Shown here: positions 6,310-13,503 of the stretch, piece by piece | Position numbering within the stretch: the stretch's first letter is position 1 | How the letters are laid out: every line of letters starts with the position of its first letter | From: Eubacterium sp. | GTDB taxonomy: Bacteria; Bacillota_A; Clostridia; Peptostreptococcales; Anaerovoracaceae | Direction: 5' to 3' | DNA length: 14,781 nt | Assembly: GCA_021769545.1 (NCBI GenBank) | Contig: JAETSS010000006.1 | Span: 1 to 14,781 of the forward strand | The notes under the pieces: model-generated | What the model saw: only the letters and a program-made list of their open reading frames with translations | The model's database searches: none | What the model was told of the DNA's origin: nothing | Translations under genes and position numbers: made by a program

Positions 6310-7332
6310 ATGGCTGACAGAGATTATTACAAGGTATTAGGGGTAGAAAGATCGGCGGGTGCGGATGCCATCAAGAAGGCGTACCGCAAGCTGGCGAAGA
6401 AATACCATCCCGATGCCAACTCCGGCGATCCGTCGGCGGAGAATATTTTTAAGGAGATAAATGAAGCATACGAGATATTGGGTGATGAGGAAAAGCGCAG
6501 GCTTTATGACAGATATGGGGCGATAGCTTTCGAGCCGGGATTTTCAGAGGATGCTGCCGAGGCGGCGGAAAGGCAGTACCGCAGCGGGGGCAGAGGATTT
6601 TACGGCAGAGGGTCTTCGGGCGGCCGATATTCCGATGGGAGTTATGAATTCCATTTTGACGGAAAAAACGGAGCGGAGTTTTTCGGCGATATTTTCAGCG
6701 ATCTATTCGGAGGCGGCATGGGCGCTGCGGGGTCTTCATGGGCCCGGGGCTCCGGTGACAGCAGCGCGTATGGCCGATATTCCTATGGCGACATGCCTGT
6801 CAGGGGAAACGACGTTGAAGCGGATATCACCGTAGGCTTCGATGAAGCGGCGCTGGGCGGCGAGCGGGTATTCAGGTTCAGAAATGAGCAGAGCGGTACT
6901 TTGGAAAACATAAAGCTGCACATACCGGCAGGCGCCGACACGGGCACACGCATCCGGGTAAAAGGCAAGGGCGGCCCGGGAATAAACGGCGGGGCCGACG
7001 GGGACCTGTATTTGAAGGTCAATGTGGAGAAAAAGCCGGGCTATGAACGAAAGGGCCAGGACATCTATTCCACGATAGATATCCCCTATACCACGGCAGT
7101 CCTGGGCGGCAAAGCGCGGGTGCATACTTTGCATGGCGATGTGATCTGCAAGATAAAGGAAGGGACTCAGTCGGGAACCAGGATCAGACTTAAGAACAAA
7201 GGCGTGGTTTCCATGAAGGACAGCTCGAGATTCGGCGACCAGTACGTTACCGTGCAGATAAAGGTCCCAAGGAAGCTTACGCCCGAGGCGAAGCGCAAGC
7301 TGGTGGAATTTCAGAAGGCGGCGGGCTGTTAG
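6310..7332 (+). CDS. Class B (CbpA-type) DnaJ co-chaperone, 340 aa, no zinc finger
   Basis: The J-domain occupies residues 5-70 with the invariant HPD at 33-35, needed to stimulate DnaK ATPase. A glycine-, serine- and aromatic-rich linker follows (about 92-163, with many Gly-Arg and Gly-Ser-Ser patches). Residues 165-320 are the two C-terminal substrate-binding barrels ([54 protein letters not shown]). The four CxxCxGxG repeats of true DnaJ are absent, so this is a CbpA-like class B protein rather than the DnaJ of the dnaK operon. AGGGGAGG (6295-6302) lies 7 nt before the ATG. A hairpin and one TTTTGGAAT copy precede the gene; I see no strong promoter in 6217-6309. Work with the adjacent Hsp20 in disaggregation or refolding is inferred from proximity. 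Confidence 0.93.
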   Translation: MADRDYYKVLGVERSAGADAIKKAYRKLAKKYHPDANSGDPSAENIFKEINEAYEILGDEEKRRLYDRYGAIAFEPGFSEDAAEAAERQYRSGGRGFYGRGSSGGRYSDGSYEFHFDGKNGAEFFGDIFSDLFGGGMGAAGSSWARGSGDSSAYGRYSYGDMPVRGNDVEADITVGFDEAALGGERVFRFRNEQSGTLENIKLHIPAGADTGTRIRVKGKGGPGINGGADGDLYLKVNVEKKPGYERKGQDIYSTIDIPYTTAVLGGKARVHTLHGDVICKIKEGTQSGTRIRLKNKGVVSMKDSSRFGDQYVTVQIKVPRKLTPEAKRKLVEFQKAAGC

Positions 7333-7392
7333 ATGCGGCGTTGGATACAGATTCAAGATAAAGAATACAAGACAAAGAGACGGATATAAGGC

Positions 7393-7438
7393 AAGAGCCG
7401 AAGCGATGATATACGGATCATGCTCGGCTCTTTGTTTT
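7393..7438 (+). terminator. Intrinsic terminator after the J-protein gene
   Basis: AAGAGCCGA (7393-7401) pairs with TCGGCTCTT (7424-7432), with an inner ATGAT/ATCAT stem (7406-7410, 7417-7421) and the T-rich tail TTTGTTTT to 7438. It ends just before the stop of the convergent amidohydrolase gene; its minus-strand tail is only weakly T-rich. Confidence 0.85.
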
Positions 7439-7442
7439 GTAT

Positions 7443-9359
7443 TTATTCTGCCTTATATACCAGCTTTCCTCCGAAGTAGGTCCTTTCAGGTGCAAAGTTC
7501 TGAAGATCTTCGACACCTGCGTCTCTAATATTCATATTCATGAGAAGCACATCTGCATATTTTCCGACTTCGAGAGTTCCGATCTCATCGTCCATGTTGA
7601 TGGTCTTTGCTCCATTGATGGTGGATGCATTGAGAGTCGTGTCGATGTCCAGCGCTTCCTTCCAGTCCTTGAGAGGTCCTATCAGCTTCACGTTTTCATT
7701 ATCGGCAGGATCCTGAGATATCGACTGGTCGGTAGTCCTCTTGTAATCCTTGGTGTCCTCTCCGTACCACAGATCGAATATCTTCTGAGGCAGGGTACGA
7801 GTCAGTGCGCTGTAGTAGAGCCATCCCATATCAGGCTTCGTTACCACATAGTCCGAATGGAACGCCACGTTTATGCCTTTGTCCTTGAGGCTCGTCATCG
7901 GATACTGGGTATCCAGCTTTTCCTGACTTGCCATCAGCGGCAGATATACATCCCAGTAATAATCGTCCATTACTGCCCAGTACGGTGCAACGATGGCTGC
8001 AACGCCCATTTCCTTCATGCGGTTCTGATCCTCTTCGTTGATGAACTGGCAGTGAGCGAAGCATACTCTGTTTTCCTTCATCTCAGGGTGCTCTGCTACT
8101 ACAGGTTCCAGTTCGTCAAGTGCAAAGGTTGCAGCTGCGTCTCCGATCTGGTGTATATGCAGGTTGAGGTCGTTTTCCGCAGCGTAGTTGAATACGTTGC
8201 GCATCATGTCGCCTTTGCCTGCCCAGATGTTGTTGCTTTCGATATCGCCGTCCTTGAGAACGCCGTCTGCATACATACCTTCACTCATGTAGGCGGTACC
8301 TTCTTCAAGCACCTGGTCGGACATGATCTTGATTGTAGTGATCTTGTAGTTGTCATTGCCGCTTAAGGATTCTGCCTTTTCGATCCATTCGTCCATGTAG
8401 GCCTTGCATTCATCCCAGGTATCGAAGTCGTAAGGCTGTACCCAGAAGGAGCCTCTTACGCGGAATTCCAGGCTTCCGTCTGCTGCCATTTCGGACATGG
8501 CGGTCCAGTAGTTTTCGGAAGTTTCCTCGCCCATTGTCAGGATGCCTGCGTCAAATGCAGATGTAAAGCCCAGGCTCGACAGCCATTCCTGTTGATCCTT
8601 TATGGCTTCCTTGCACTGATCGACGGTGTATACGGGCTTCAGGTCGGAAACGAGATTTCCCGCTGCTTCCTTAAGGTGTCCCGTCGGCTCTCCGTTCTTG
8701 TCTACTACGATACGGCCGCCGTTTGCCTGATAGTTGGCGTTGTATTCAGCGGCGAAGGCCTTGTCTATGCCGCATTCTTCAAGAGCTTTGGAATTAGCCC
8801 AGTATGCGTGGCCGTCTACCTCCTGCAGAACTACAGGCTTGTCATCGCATACTTCGTCGATGATATCCTTGGTAGGGCTTCCGTTTTCAAAAGCGGAGAC
8901 CATCCAGCCTGCTCCTGCATAAACGTCAAGGTCAGGATTTTCCTCGATAAAGTCACTGATGATATCCTGCATATCCTTGATTTCAAGGACGTCGGCAAGG
9001 TCTATCTCGTACTTTGCCTGCAGTGCCGTGGAAAAATGCATGTGGGCTTCCGTCATGGCAGGCATTACGGTTTTGCCTTCGGCATCGATGACCTCCGTGT
9101 CATCTCCGTCGAATTCCATTGCGCCTTTATCATCTCCCACATAGGCTATCTTGCCGTCCTGCAGCACTACTGCAGTAGCGTCGCCATTGTCGCCTGCAAC
9201 CTCAAGGTCTGCATTGGTGATGATGGTCGTCGAGGCTGTTTTTTCTTCTCCGCTTTCTTCGTTTGAACAGCCTGACATGGTAAATACTGTGACAAGCATA
9301 ACGATCATAAGGGGAACGAGTACCCTGATCATTTTCCTGTCTGTCATAAGTCGTTTCAT
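7443..9359 (-). CDS. Lipoprotein amidohydrolase, YtcJ-like (amidohydrolase family 3), 638 aa
   Basis: Residues 1-31 are a lipoprotein signal: basic start, hydrophobic core RVLVPLMIVMLVTVF, lipobox M-S-G-C with the lipidated cysteine at 31. The enzyme should therefore sit on the outer face of the membrane. The rest is a metal-dependent TIM-barrel hydrolase of the YtcJ group: H106-M-H108 metal site, VDGHAYWANS, IKIMSDQVLEEGTAY, H403-Q-I-G-D, FAHCQF with H436, FHSD with D503, and the closing LEVGKYADVLLM barrel strand. All expected metal ligands appear present. Family members hydrolyse C-N bonds in amides, cyclic amides or imines; the substrate here is unknown. GGAGGT (plus 9369-9374) supports the first ATG. 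It is the last of three minus-strand genes and has its own extended -10 promoter. YtcJ relatives are often cytoplasmic, so the lipid anchor is notable. Confidence 0.9.
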   Translation of the reverse strand: MKRLMTDRKMIRVLVPLMIVMLVTVFTMSGCSNEESGEEKTASTTIITNADLEVAGDNGDATAVVLQDGKIAYVGDDKGAMEFDGDDTEVIDAEGKTVMPAMTEAHMHFSTALQAKYEIDLADVLEIKDMQDIISDFIEENPDLDVYAGAGWMVSAFENGSPTKDIIDEVCDDKPVVLQEVDGHAYWANSKALEECGIDKAFAAEYNANYQANGGRIVVDKNGEPTGHLKEAAGNLVSDLKPVYTVDQCKEAIKDQQEWLSSLGFTSAFDAGILTMGEETSENYWTAMSEMAADGSLEFRVRGSFWVQPYDFDTWDECKAYMDEWIEKAESLSGNDNYKITTIKIMSDQVLEEGTAYMSEGMYADGVLKDGDIESNNIWAGKGDMMRNVFNYAAENDLNLHIHQIGDAAATFALDELEPVVAEHPEMKENRVCFAHCQFINEEDQNRMKEMGVAAIVAPYWAVMDDYYWDVYLPLMASQEKLDTQYPMTSLKDKGINVAFHSDYVVTKPDMGWLYYSALTRTLPQKIFDLWYGEDTKDYKRTTDQSISQDPADNENVKLIGPLKDWKEALDIDTTLNASTINGAKTINMDDEIGTLEVGKYADVLLMNMNIRDAGVEDLQNFAPERTYFGGKLVYKAE

Positions 9360-9417
9360 ATAAAATCCACCTCCAAAATGAATCCAATGAAAAATAACGA
9401 TGAATTGAAAAAAATAA

Positions 9418-9442
9418 CAACGAGTCGTTCTTCAACTCATTG
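9418..9442 (-). other. Inverted repeat at the transcription start of the amidohydrolase gene
   Basis: On the minus strand CAATGAGTTG and CGACTCGTTG form a 10-bp stem (two G-U pairs) around AAGAA, starting a few bases after the -10 element. T-rich sequence follows. It could be an operator, a 5' stabilising hairpin or an early attenuator. Confidence 0.5.
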
Positions 9443-9444
9443 CT

Positions 9445-9453
9445 ATTATATCA
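9445..9453 (-). promoter_or_regulatory. Extended -10 promoter of the amidohydrolase gene
   Basis: On the minus strand TGATATAAT is a perfect extended -10 (TGnTATAAT). No convincing -35 lies upstream, which is usual for this promoter type. Transcription would start near 9438, about 80 nt before the ATG. Confidence 0.65.
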
Positions 9454-9587
9454 ATGCAAAAGACAGATATGCTATTGGACCATGGGACTGTTTTTGGAAA
9501 CAAATATGCGGTTTGGCGTTATTTAGTTGTTTATGTGGTGGGTAAGGTGGTGGCTTCGTTGGTGGGACCGGGTGGTGTCGGTACTGA

Positions 9588-9610
9588 TGTCGGGCCCTCC
9601 GCTGCCGACA
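9588..9610. other. Inverted repeat downstream of the LuxR-type gene, in a G/T-rich spacer
   Basis: TGTCGG (9588-9593) and CCGACA (9605-9610) are complementary; another TGTCGG lies at 9576-9581. No T-run follows on either strand, so this is at best a weak terminator. The rest of the spacer 9454-9620 is strongly G/T-rich on the plus strand and holds no credible gene. Confidence 0.35.
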
Positions 9611-9620
9611 GTGACGCTGC

Positions 9621-10667
9621 TCATCCTCGCATATCCGTCCAGCTGTTGACCATATGTATCAGCTCGACTCTCGATTTTACATCCGTCTTTTCGAAAATGT
9701 TATGCATATGACGTTTTACCGTGCTCTGTGAAATGCTCAGCCGGTCGGCTATCTGAGGGTTCGTCATGCCGTAGTAGGCGCAGCCCATGACCTCGCGTTC
9801 ACGCTCGGTAAGCATATGCTCAACTGCGATGATATTGAGTTTGGTCTCGATATCGTTTTTATCATTGATGTCATCTTTGACTGCCGGTATATCGTGGCTG
9901 CTATAGGTGCTGCGGCCGGTCAGACTATGACTATTCGAGCCTTGAAGGGATCTCGCAAACAGCGACGAAAAATCCTCGCATGTGAGCAGGATAAGTACGA
10001 GTACGGATGTTATCAGGATCATCACGGGTGTCAGATCGGCGTTGGGATTGTCCACGATGAGATCCACGCCCTTCATCAGAGCAACGGAAAGTATCATGTT
10101 CCACAGCTGGTTGACGATGGTAAGGGCTGCAATGGCTATTATCAGATACCTGATCTTTTTCAGAAGGATACGCTGCAGCGCTTTGAATGTGTATACCGTT
10201 ATTATCAGGATGAATGCGATGAGAAGGACAGTCTCCACCAGTGCCGCCGGGATAAAGTGATTTCCGGCGTAGTAGTACCCGTCCATCATGAATCCGTATA
10301 CGACGAATGCCACGGACAGCATAGCCATGACCACGGACCTTTGCAGCCCGCGGCTTTTCATGACGACGATATTACTTTTTTCCTGAACGTATACAGCCCA
10401 TGACACCGTTTGCCCGATGTACATCCACATATCTATGACCCTCAGAACGGGGCTCGAATAATAGGGCATCAGGGATATTGCCATGAAATAGTAGACCAGG
10501 TACATGGCGGATATCACCACGGTGCATATCTCGAAGCTCAACAGTGCGCCCAGCATTTTTCTGTTGCCCCTGCGCCAGTAACGGATCAGCAGTATGGCAA
10601 ATATAGCCGACAGCAGCCCGGCGAATATGGCGAGTATGTATACAAAGAAAAAGATGTTATCGAACAT
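9621..10667 (-). CDS. Membrane-anchored LuxR-type transcription regulator, 348 aa
   Basis: The N-terminal two thirds hold about seven hydrophobic segments (roughly residues 5-28, 40-62, 76-95, 109-128, 138-161, 174-196, 211-230). The C-terminus, residues 285-340, is a LuxR/FixJ helix-turn-helix: LTEREREVM, then NPQIADRLSISQSTVKRHM as the recognition helix region. No receiver or PAS domain is present, so the membrane part is the likely sensor and the DNA-binding domain stays tethered through a polar linker (about 235-283). AGGAGG ends 5 nt before the ATG. It lies between cdaR and the amidohydrolase gene on the same strand. Control of the downstream lipoprotein enzyme is a reasonable guess from position. 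Ligand unknown; I do not recognise the membrane domain. Confidence 0.85.
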   Translation of the reverse strand: MFDNIFFFVYILAIFAGLLSAIFAILLIRYWRRGNRKMLGALLSFEICTVVISAMYLVYYFMAISLMPYYSSPVLRVIDMWMYIGQTVSWAVYVQEKSNIVVMKSRGLQRSVVMAMLSVAFVVYGFMMDGYYYAGNHFIPAALVETVLLIAFILIITVYTFKALQRILLKKIRYLIIAIAALTIVNQLWNMILSVALMKGVDLIVDNPNADLTPVMILITSVLVLILLTCEDFSSLFARSLQGSNSHSLTGRSTYSSHDIPAVKDDINDKNDIETKLNIIAVEHMLTEREREVMGCAYYGMTNPQIADRLSISQSTVKRHMHNIFEKTDVKSRVELIHMVNSWTDMRG

Positions 10668-10715
10668 AAAGTCCTCCTGTATGTGCGCCTGCGTATGCAG
10701 AGTTTTTCAGATCAG

Positions 10716-10769
10716 TGCCGGATGAAACACCGTATAAAACGTAGCATAAAACACAGCAGGCATCCGGCA
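10716..10769 (-). other. 9-bp inverted repeat in the leader of the LuxR-type gene
   Basis: TGCCGGATG (10716-10724) and CATCCGGCA (10761-10769) are perfect complements, 36 nt apart. No T-run follows on the minus strand. It could fold in the mRNA leader or serve as an operator for a dimeric regulator. Confidence 0.55.
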
Positions 10770-10777
10770 GCTATGAC

Positions 10778-10783
10778 ATTATA
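10778..10783 (-). promoter_or_regulatory. -10 element candidate for the LuxR-type gene
   Basis: A perfect TATAAT on the minus strand, just after the cdaR stop codon. No clear -35 is seen at 16-18 bp. It would give a leader of about 100 nt that contains the 10716-10769 inverted repeat. Confidence 0.4.
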
Positions 10784-10799
10784 ATATCACATATCCCCA

Positions 10800-11945
10800 T
10801 CATATTTCACTTTTTTTGGTTATGTAATAGATGGCCGCGATATACAGTATGAACATGTCGCGGTAATTCCGTATATCGAGAGACGTCTTCTTTTTCAGCT
10901 TGATGATCTTGTACTGCACGGTGTTTTTGTGCTGATAATTGTAGTCGGCGATCTTTACCAGCGAACCGTTGAACTCAAAATAGCAGACGATGAAATCGCA
11001 GAAATCATCTATCTCGCTTTCTGGGCAGCCTTTGAACACGCTGCTCCAGATGAGCTCCTTGGTGGCGGTCGGTATCTGGTCGATGGCGATGTCCAGATTC
11101 GCCATGTCGAAAAGGTATATGCCGGGTATGTCGGACGGCGTGTAGCTGCTGAGGATAAGGGCTTCGTTGTATGATCTGTTGATCTCCCTGTAGTCGTTCC
11201 TTTCGTTGCCTATGAAGCAGATGACGGAAAGGTCGAAGGTCTTTTCCATATTGCTTTTCAGGTCCGATATCACTCTGGAAAATCTGCTGCAGGTCATGTT
11301 GGAAACGGCGATGTAGGAATCATTGATCTCCGCGCACAGGATGTGATGCAAAGCCAGCTGCTTTGTCAGGGCTTCCTTTATGGTGTTTATGAAAATGATG
11401 TCGCTGTCGCCTGGGATCCCGGAGTTCATATTTCCGGTCAGCCTGAAAATGGCCACCGAAAAAGGCCCTTCAAGTTTCAGTCCGCTTTGAGTGATACGCG
11501 CTTCGATGTCATCCATATACGTATTGAAATTACCGTGTATTAAATCGTTTATCAGAAGAAGGTCTGATCTGTTTTTGGTATTTGTCTGGATATGCTCGAT
11601 GTCGTACTGTATGAGCATTTCGGTCATTTTCCTGACGATATTGCCGTATTTGATGGCGTCCTGGGGATCGCCTGTTATGCCGACGATGGCTACCCGACGG
11701 CTGTCGATGGTGATGGGAAGGTTGATGCCCTTTTTACAGCCCTGATATTCGTCATCGTTATAGATTATCAGCTGATCGAGATCGTCCTTTACCAGCTTCA
11801 CCGCGCCTGAATGCAGCGTCCCCTCTCTGTCGCCGTCCGTGCTTGCGATTATTATCCCGTCGTTTCCGATGAGATTTATATCGAAGTTGATTATGGGTTC
11901 AAGCTCTTTGATGATGTTTACCGCCATTTTTCTGTCGAATAACAT
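10800..11945 (-). CDS. cdaR: CdaR/PucR-type sugar-diacid responsive regulator, 381 aa
   Basis: Residues about 1-130 match the putative sugar-diacid recognition domain (NIIKELEPIINFDINLI, GIIIASTDGDREGTLHSGA, VAIVGITGDPQDAIKYGNIV). A GGDEF-like middle region follows, and residues about 325-381 are the PucR-type C-terminal helix-turn-helix (YQHKNTVQYKIIKLKKKTSL). In E. coli CdaR activates glucarate, galactarate and glycerate genes. Here the divergent operon ends in a glycerate kinase, which agrees with that role. The true start is MLFDRK: AGGAGG (plus 11951-11956) lies 5 nt before it, and the longer frame begins with a TTG upstream of that site. It is probably autoregulated through the 138-bp divergent spacer. 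The exact effector is not known. Confidence 0.88.
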   Translation of the reverse strand: MLFDRKMAVNIIKELEPIINFDINLIGNDGIIIASTDGDREGTLHSGAVKLVKDDLDQLIIYNDDEYQGCKKGINLPITIDSRRVAIVGITGDPQDAIKYGNIVRKMTEMLIQYDIEHIQTNTKNRSDLLLINDLIHGNFNTYMDDIEARITQSGLKLEGPFSVAIFRLTGNMNSGIPGDSDIIFINTIKEALTKQLALHHILCAEINDSYIAVSNMTCSRFSRVISDLKSNMEKTFDLSVICFIGNERNDYREINRSYNEALILSSYTPSDIPGIYLFDMANLDIAIDQIPTATKELIWSSVFKGCPESEIDDFCDFIVCYFEFNGSLVKIADYNYQHKNTVQYKIIKLKKKTSLDIRNYRDMFILYIAAIYYITKKSEI

Positions 11946-11979
11946 GGAGACCTCCTGAATCAATTATTCTATATAACAT

Positions 11980-12007
11980 ATTATACAGCATTTTATTGTC
12001 ATGAAAA
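11980..12007 (-). promoter_or_regulatory. Candidate cdaR promoter in the divergent spacer
   Basis: On the minus strand TATAAT (plus 11980-11985) and TTTTCA (plus 12002-12007) lie 16 bp apart. The plus-strand operon promoter is less clear; TATATT/TATTAT near 12034-12043, inside the palindrome ATATTATTAATAT (12035-12047), is a possible -10. TGAAAAA occurs at 12002 and 12019 and could be regulator half-sites. Confidence 0.45.
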
Positions 12008-12083
12008 ACATATACTTCTGAAAAATACAGGGCTATATTATTAATATGGAAAGAATACTTTTTTGTTGAGAAAGGAGCAGATT

Positions 12084-13478
12084 ATGTCGGCAAGATCATG
12101 TTCGTCTTTTGTCGTTATGGGCTCGGAGACGAAGACAGGCGATATCATTTATGCAAAGAACAGTGACAGACCTTTTAACGAGGCGCAGCCGCTGATATAT
12201 TACCCGGCTCAGGACCACCCTGAGAACTCTTTCACGGAATGTTCGTTTATAAAGATCCCTCAGGTAAAGCATACATATGCGTGTATAGGCTCGAAACCGC
12301 ATTTCTTCTGGGGCTTTGAGCACGGAATAAACGAGCATGGTCTTATGATAGGAAATGAGCAGGTGTCAGGCAGAGAGATCCCGGAAAGACGCTGGGGCCT
12401 TATAGGAATGGATATCCTGAGGCTGACTCTTGAAAGGGCACGCAGCGCTCGCGAGGCGATAGAGGTCATCGACGATCTGCTGACGACTGTCGGTACCGGA
12501 GGCGCTCCGGGCCACAGGATAGCTCCCTTCAACAGCAATTTCATCATATCCGACCCAAATGAATCGTACATGTTCGAATCGCACCAGCGAAAATGGGTGG
12601 CTAAGAAGGTCGACAGATACGGATATCTTGCCAACTGCTATTCGATACAGGAGGACTATGACCTGATCGCTGACGGGACCATAGAAGAGGCCTGCGAAAA
12701 GGGCTGGTGGCATCCCGACGTGACTTTCAATCCTGCGAAGGCATGGACGGTAGACGAGCTGATGTATGATGAATCGGAAGGCTTCGTAAGGTATTCGAGA
12801 CTCGGCTATCTGCTTTCCGACAAGGTAAATTCCAACGAAAAGATAGATGTGAAATATGCCATGAGGGTCCTGCGCGACCATTACGAAGACGTTCCAGAGC
12901 TGAATTCCATCTACAGCAGGGCGGCCAACAAGATCTGCGCTATCTGTAGTCATCCGGGCGGAGTCGGATACGGCTGTGCGTCGGCAGCCAGCACGGTAAC
13001 GGTCATCAGAAAGGATGTGCCGAGAGAGCTGCGCTTTACATACTGGGGAAGTATGGCGCCTCCTTGCTGTTCGATTTTCAGACCGTATTACAATATAGAT
13101 TTTATTCCTGACGATCTGCAGCATGCAGCATCGCTTTACAGGCCTGAGGACCAGTGGTGGCAGTTCATAGAGCTGGAAAGATATATATCGCTGAATTATG
13201 AAAAATTCGCTCCTAAGGTAAAGGAAGAATTTGCAAAGATGGAGGATGAGTTCATCCAACAGGCAGAGTACGTTGAAGGCTCCTATGACGGAGACATCAG
13301 CAGGCTGAGAGATTTTTCGGCGGAAGCGTCAAGAAGGAGCTCGGAAAAGGCCATCGAGCTGACCCGCGATATAAAGTCGAAGCTGGTGACAAAGGATATC
13401 GACAGGATGCTTCTGAGGTATTTCATGGAGTCATCTCAGGAGTGCGGCATGGAATACGACGAAAGCATCATAAAATAA
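12084..13478 (+). CDS. Secernin-like C69-family peptidase/amidase (Ntn hydrolase), 464 aa
   Basis: The start is MSARSC: AAAGGAG (12071-12077) precedes this ATG at 6 nt; the longer frame uses a TTG with no such site. Cys6 is the expected N-terminal nucleophile, exposed after removal of five residues, followed by the family strand SSFVVMG and the motif AKNSDRP (24-30). WGFEHGINEHGLMIGNEQV is the next conserved block and resembles secernins more than dipeptidase PepD. There is no signal peptide, so the enzyme is cytoplasmic. C69 enzymes cut dipeptides or other amides. It lies 22 nt before the glycerate kinase gene in one operon and divergent from cdaR, which suggests it may release an organic acid from an amide conjugate, but the substrate is not known. 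Confidence 0.88.
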   Translation: MSARSCSSFVVMGSETKTGDIIYAKNSDRPFNEAQPLIYYPAQDHPENSFTECSFIKIPQVKHTYACIGSKPHFFWGFEHGINEHGLMIGNEQVSGREIPERRWGLIGMDILRLTLERARSAREAIEVIDDLLTTVGTGGAPGHRIAPFNSNFIISDPNESYMFESHQRKWVAKKVDRYGYLANCYSIQEDYDLIADGTIEEACEKGWWHPDVTFNPAKAWTVDELMYDESEGFVRYSRLGYLLSDKVNSNEKIDVKYAMRVLRDHYEDVPELNSIYSRAANKICAICSHPGGVGYGCASAASTVTVIRKDVPRELRFTYWGSMAPPCCSIFRPYYNIDFIPDDLQHAASLYRPEDQWWQFIELERYISLNYEKFAPKVKEEFAKMEDEFIQQAEYVEGSYDGDISRLRDFSAEASRRSSEKAIELTRDIKSKLVTKDIDRMLLRYFMESSQECGMEYDESIIK

Positions 13479-13503
13479 AACGGCGGTTATAAGAGGATTT
13501 ATG

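Noticed and set aside
9454..9711. Open frame of 85 codons on the plus strand
   Set aside because: No ribosome binding site, low-complexity Val/Gly-rich translation from the G/T-rich spacer, and antisense overlap with the end of the LuxR-type gene.
10800..11963. TTG start for CdaR giving six extra residues
   Set aside because: The codons between TTG and ATG contain the AGGAGG ribosome binding site for the ATG at 11945.
12063..12083. TTG start for the C69 peptidase
   Set aside because: It overlaps the AAAGGAG site of the ATG at 12084, and Cys6 from that ATG fits the Ntn nucleophile position of secernins.
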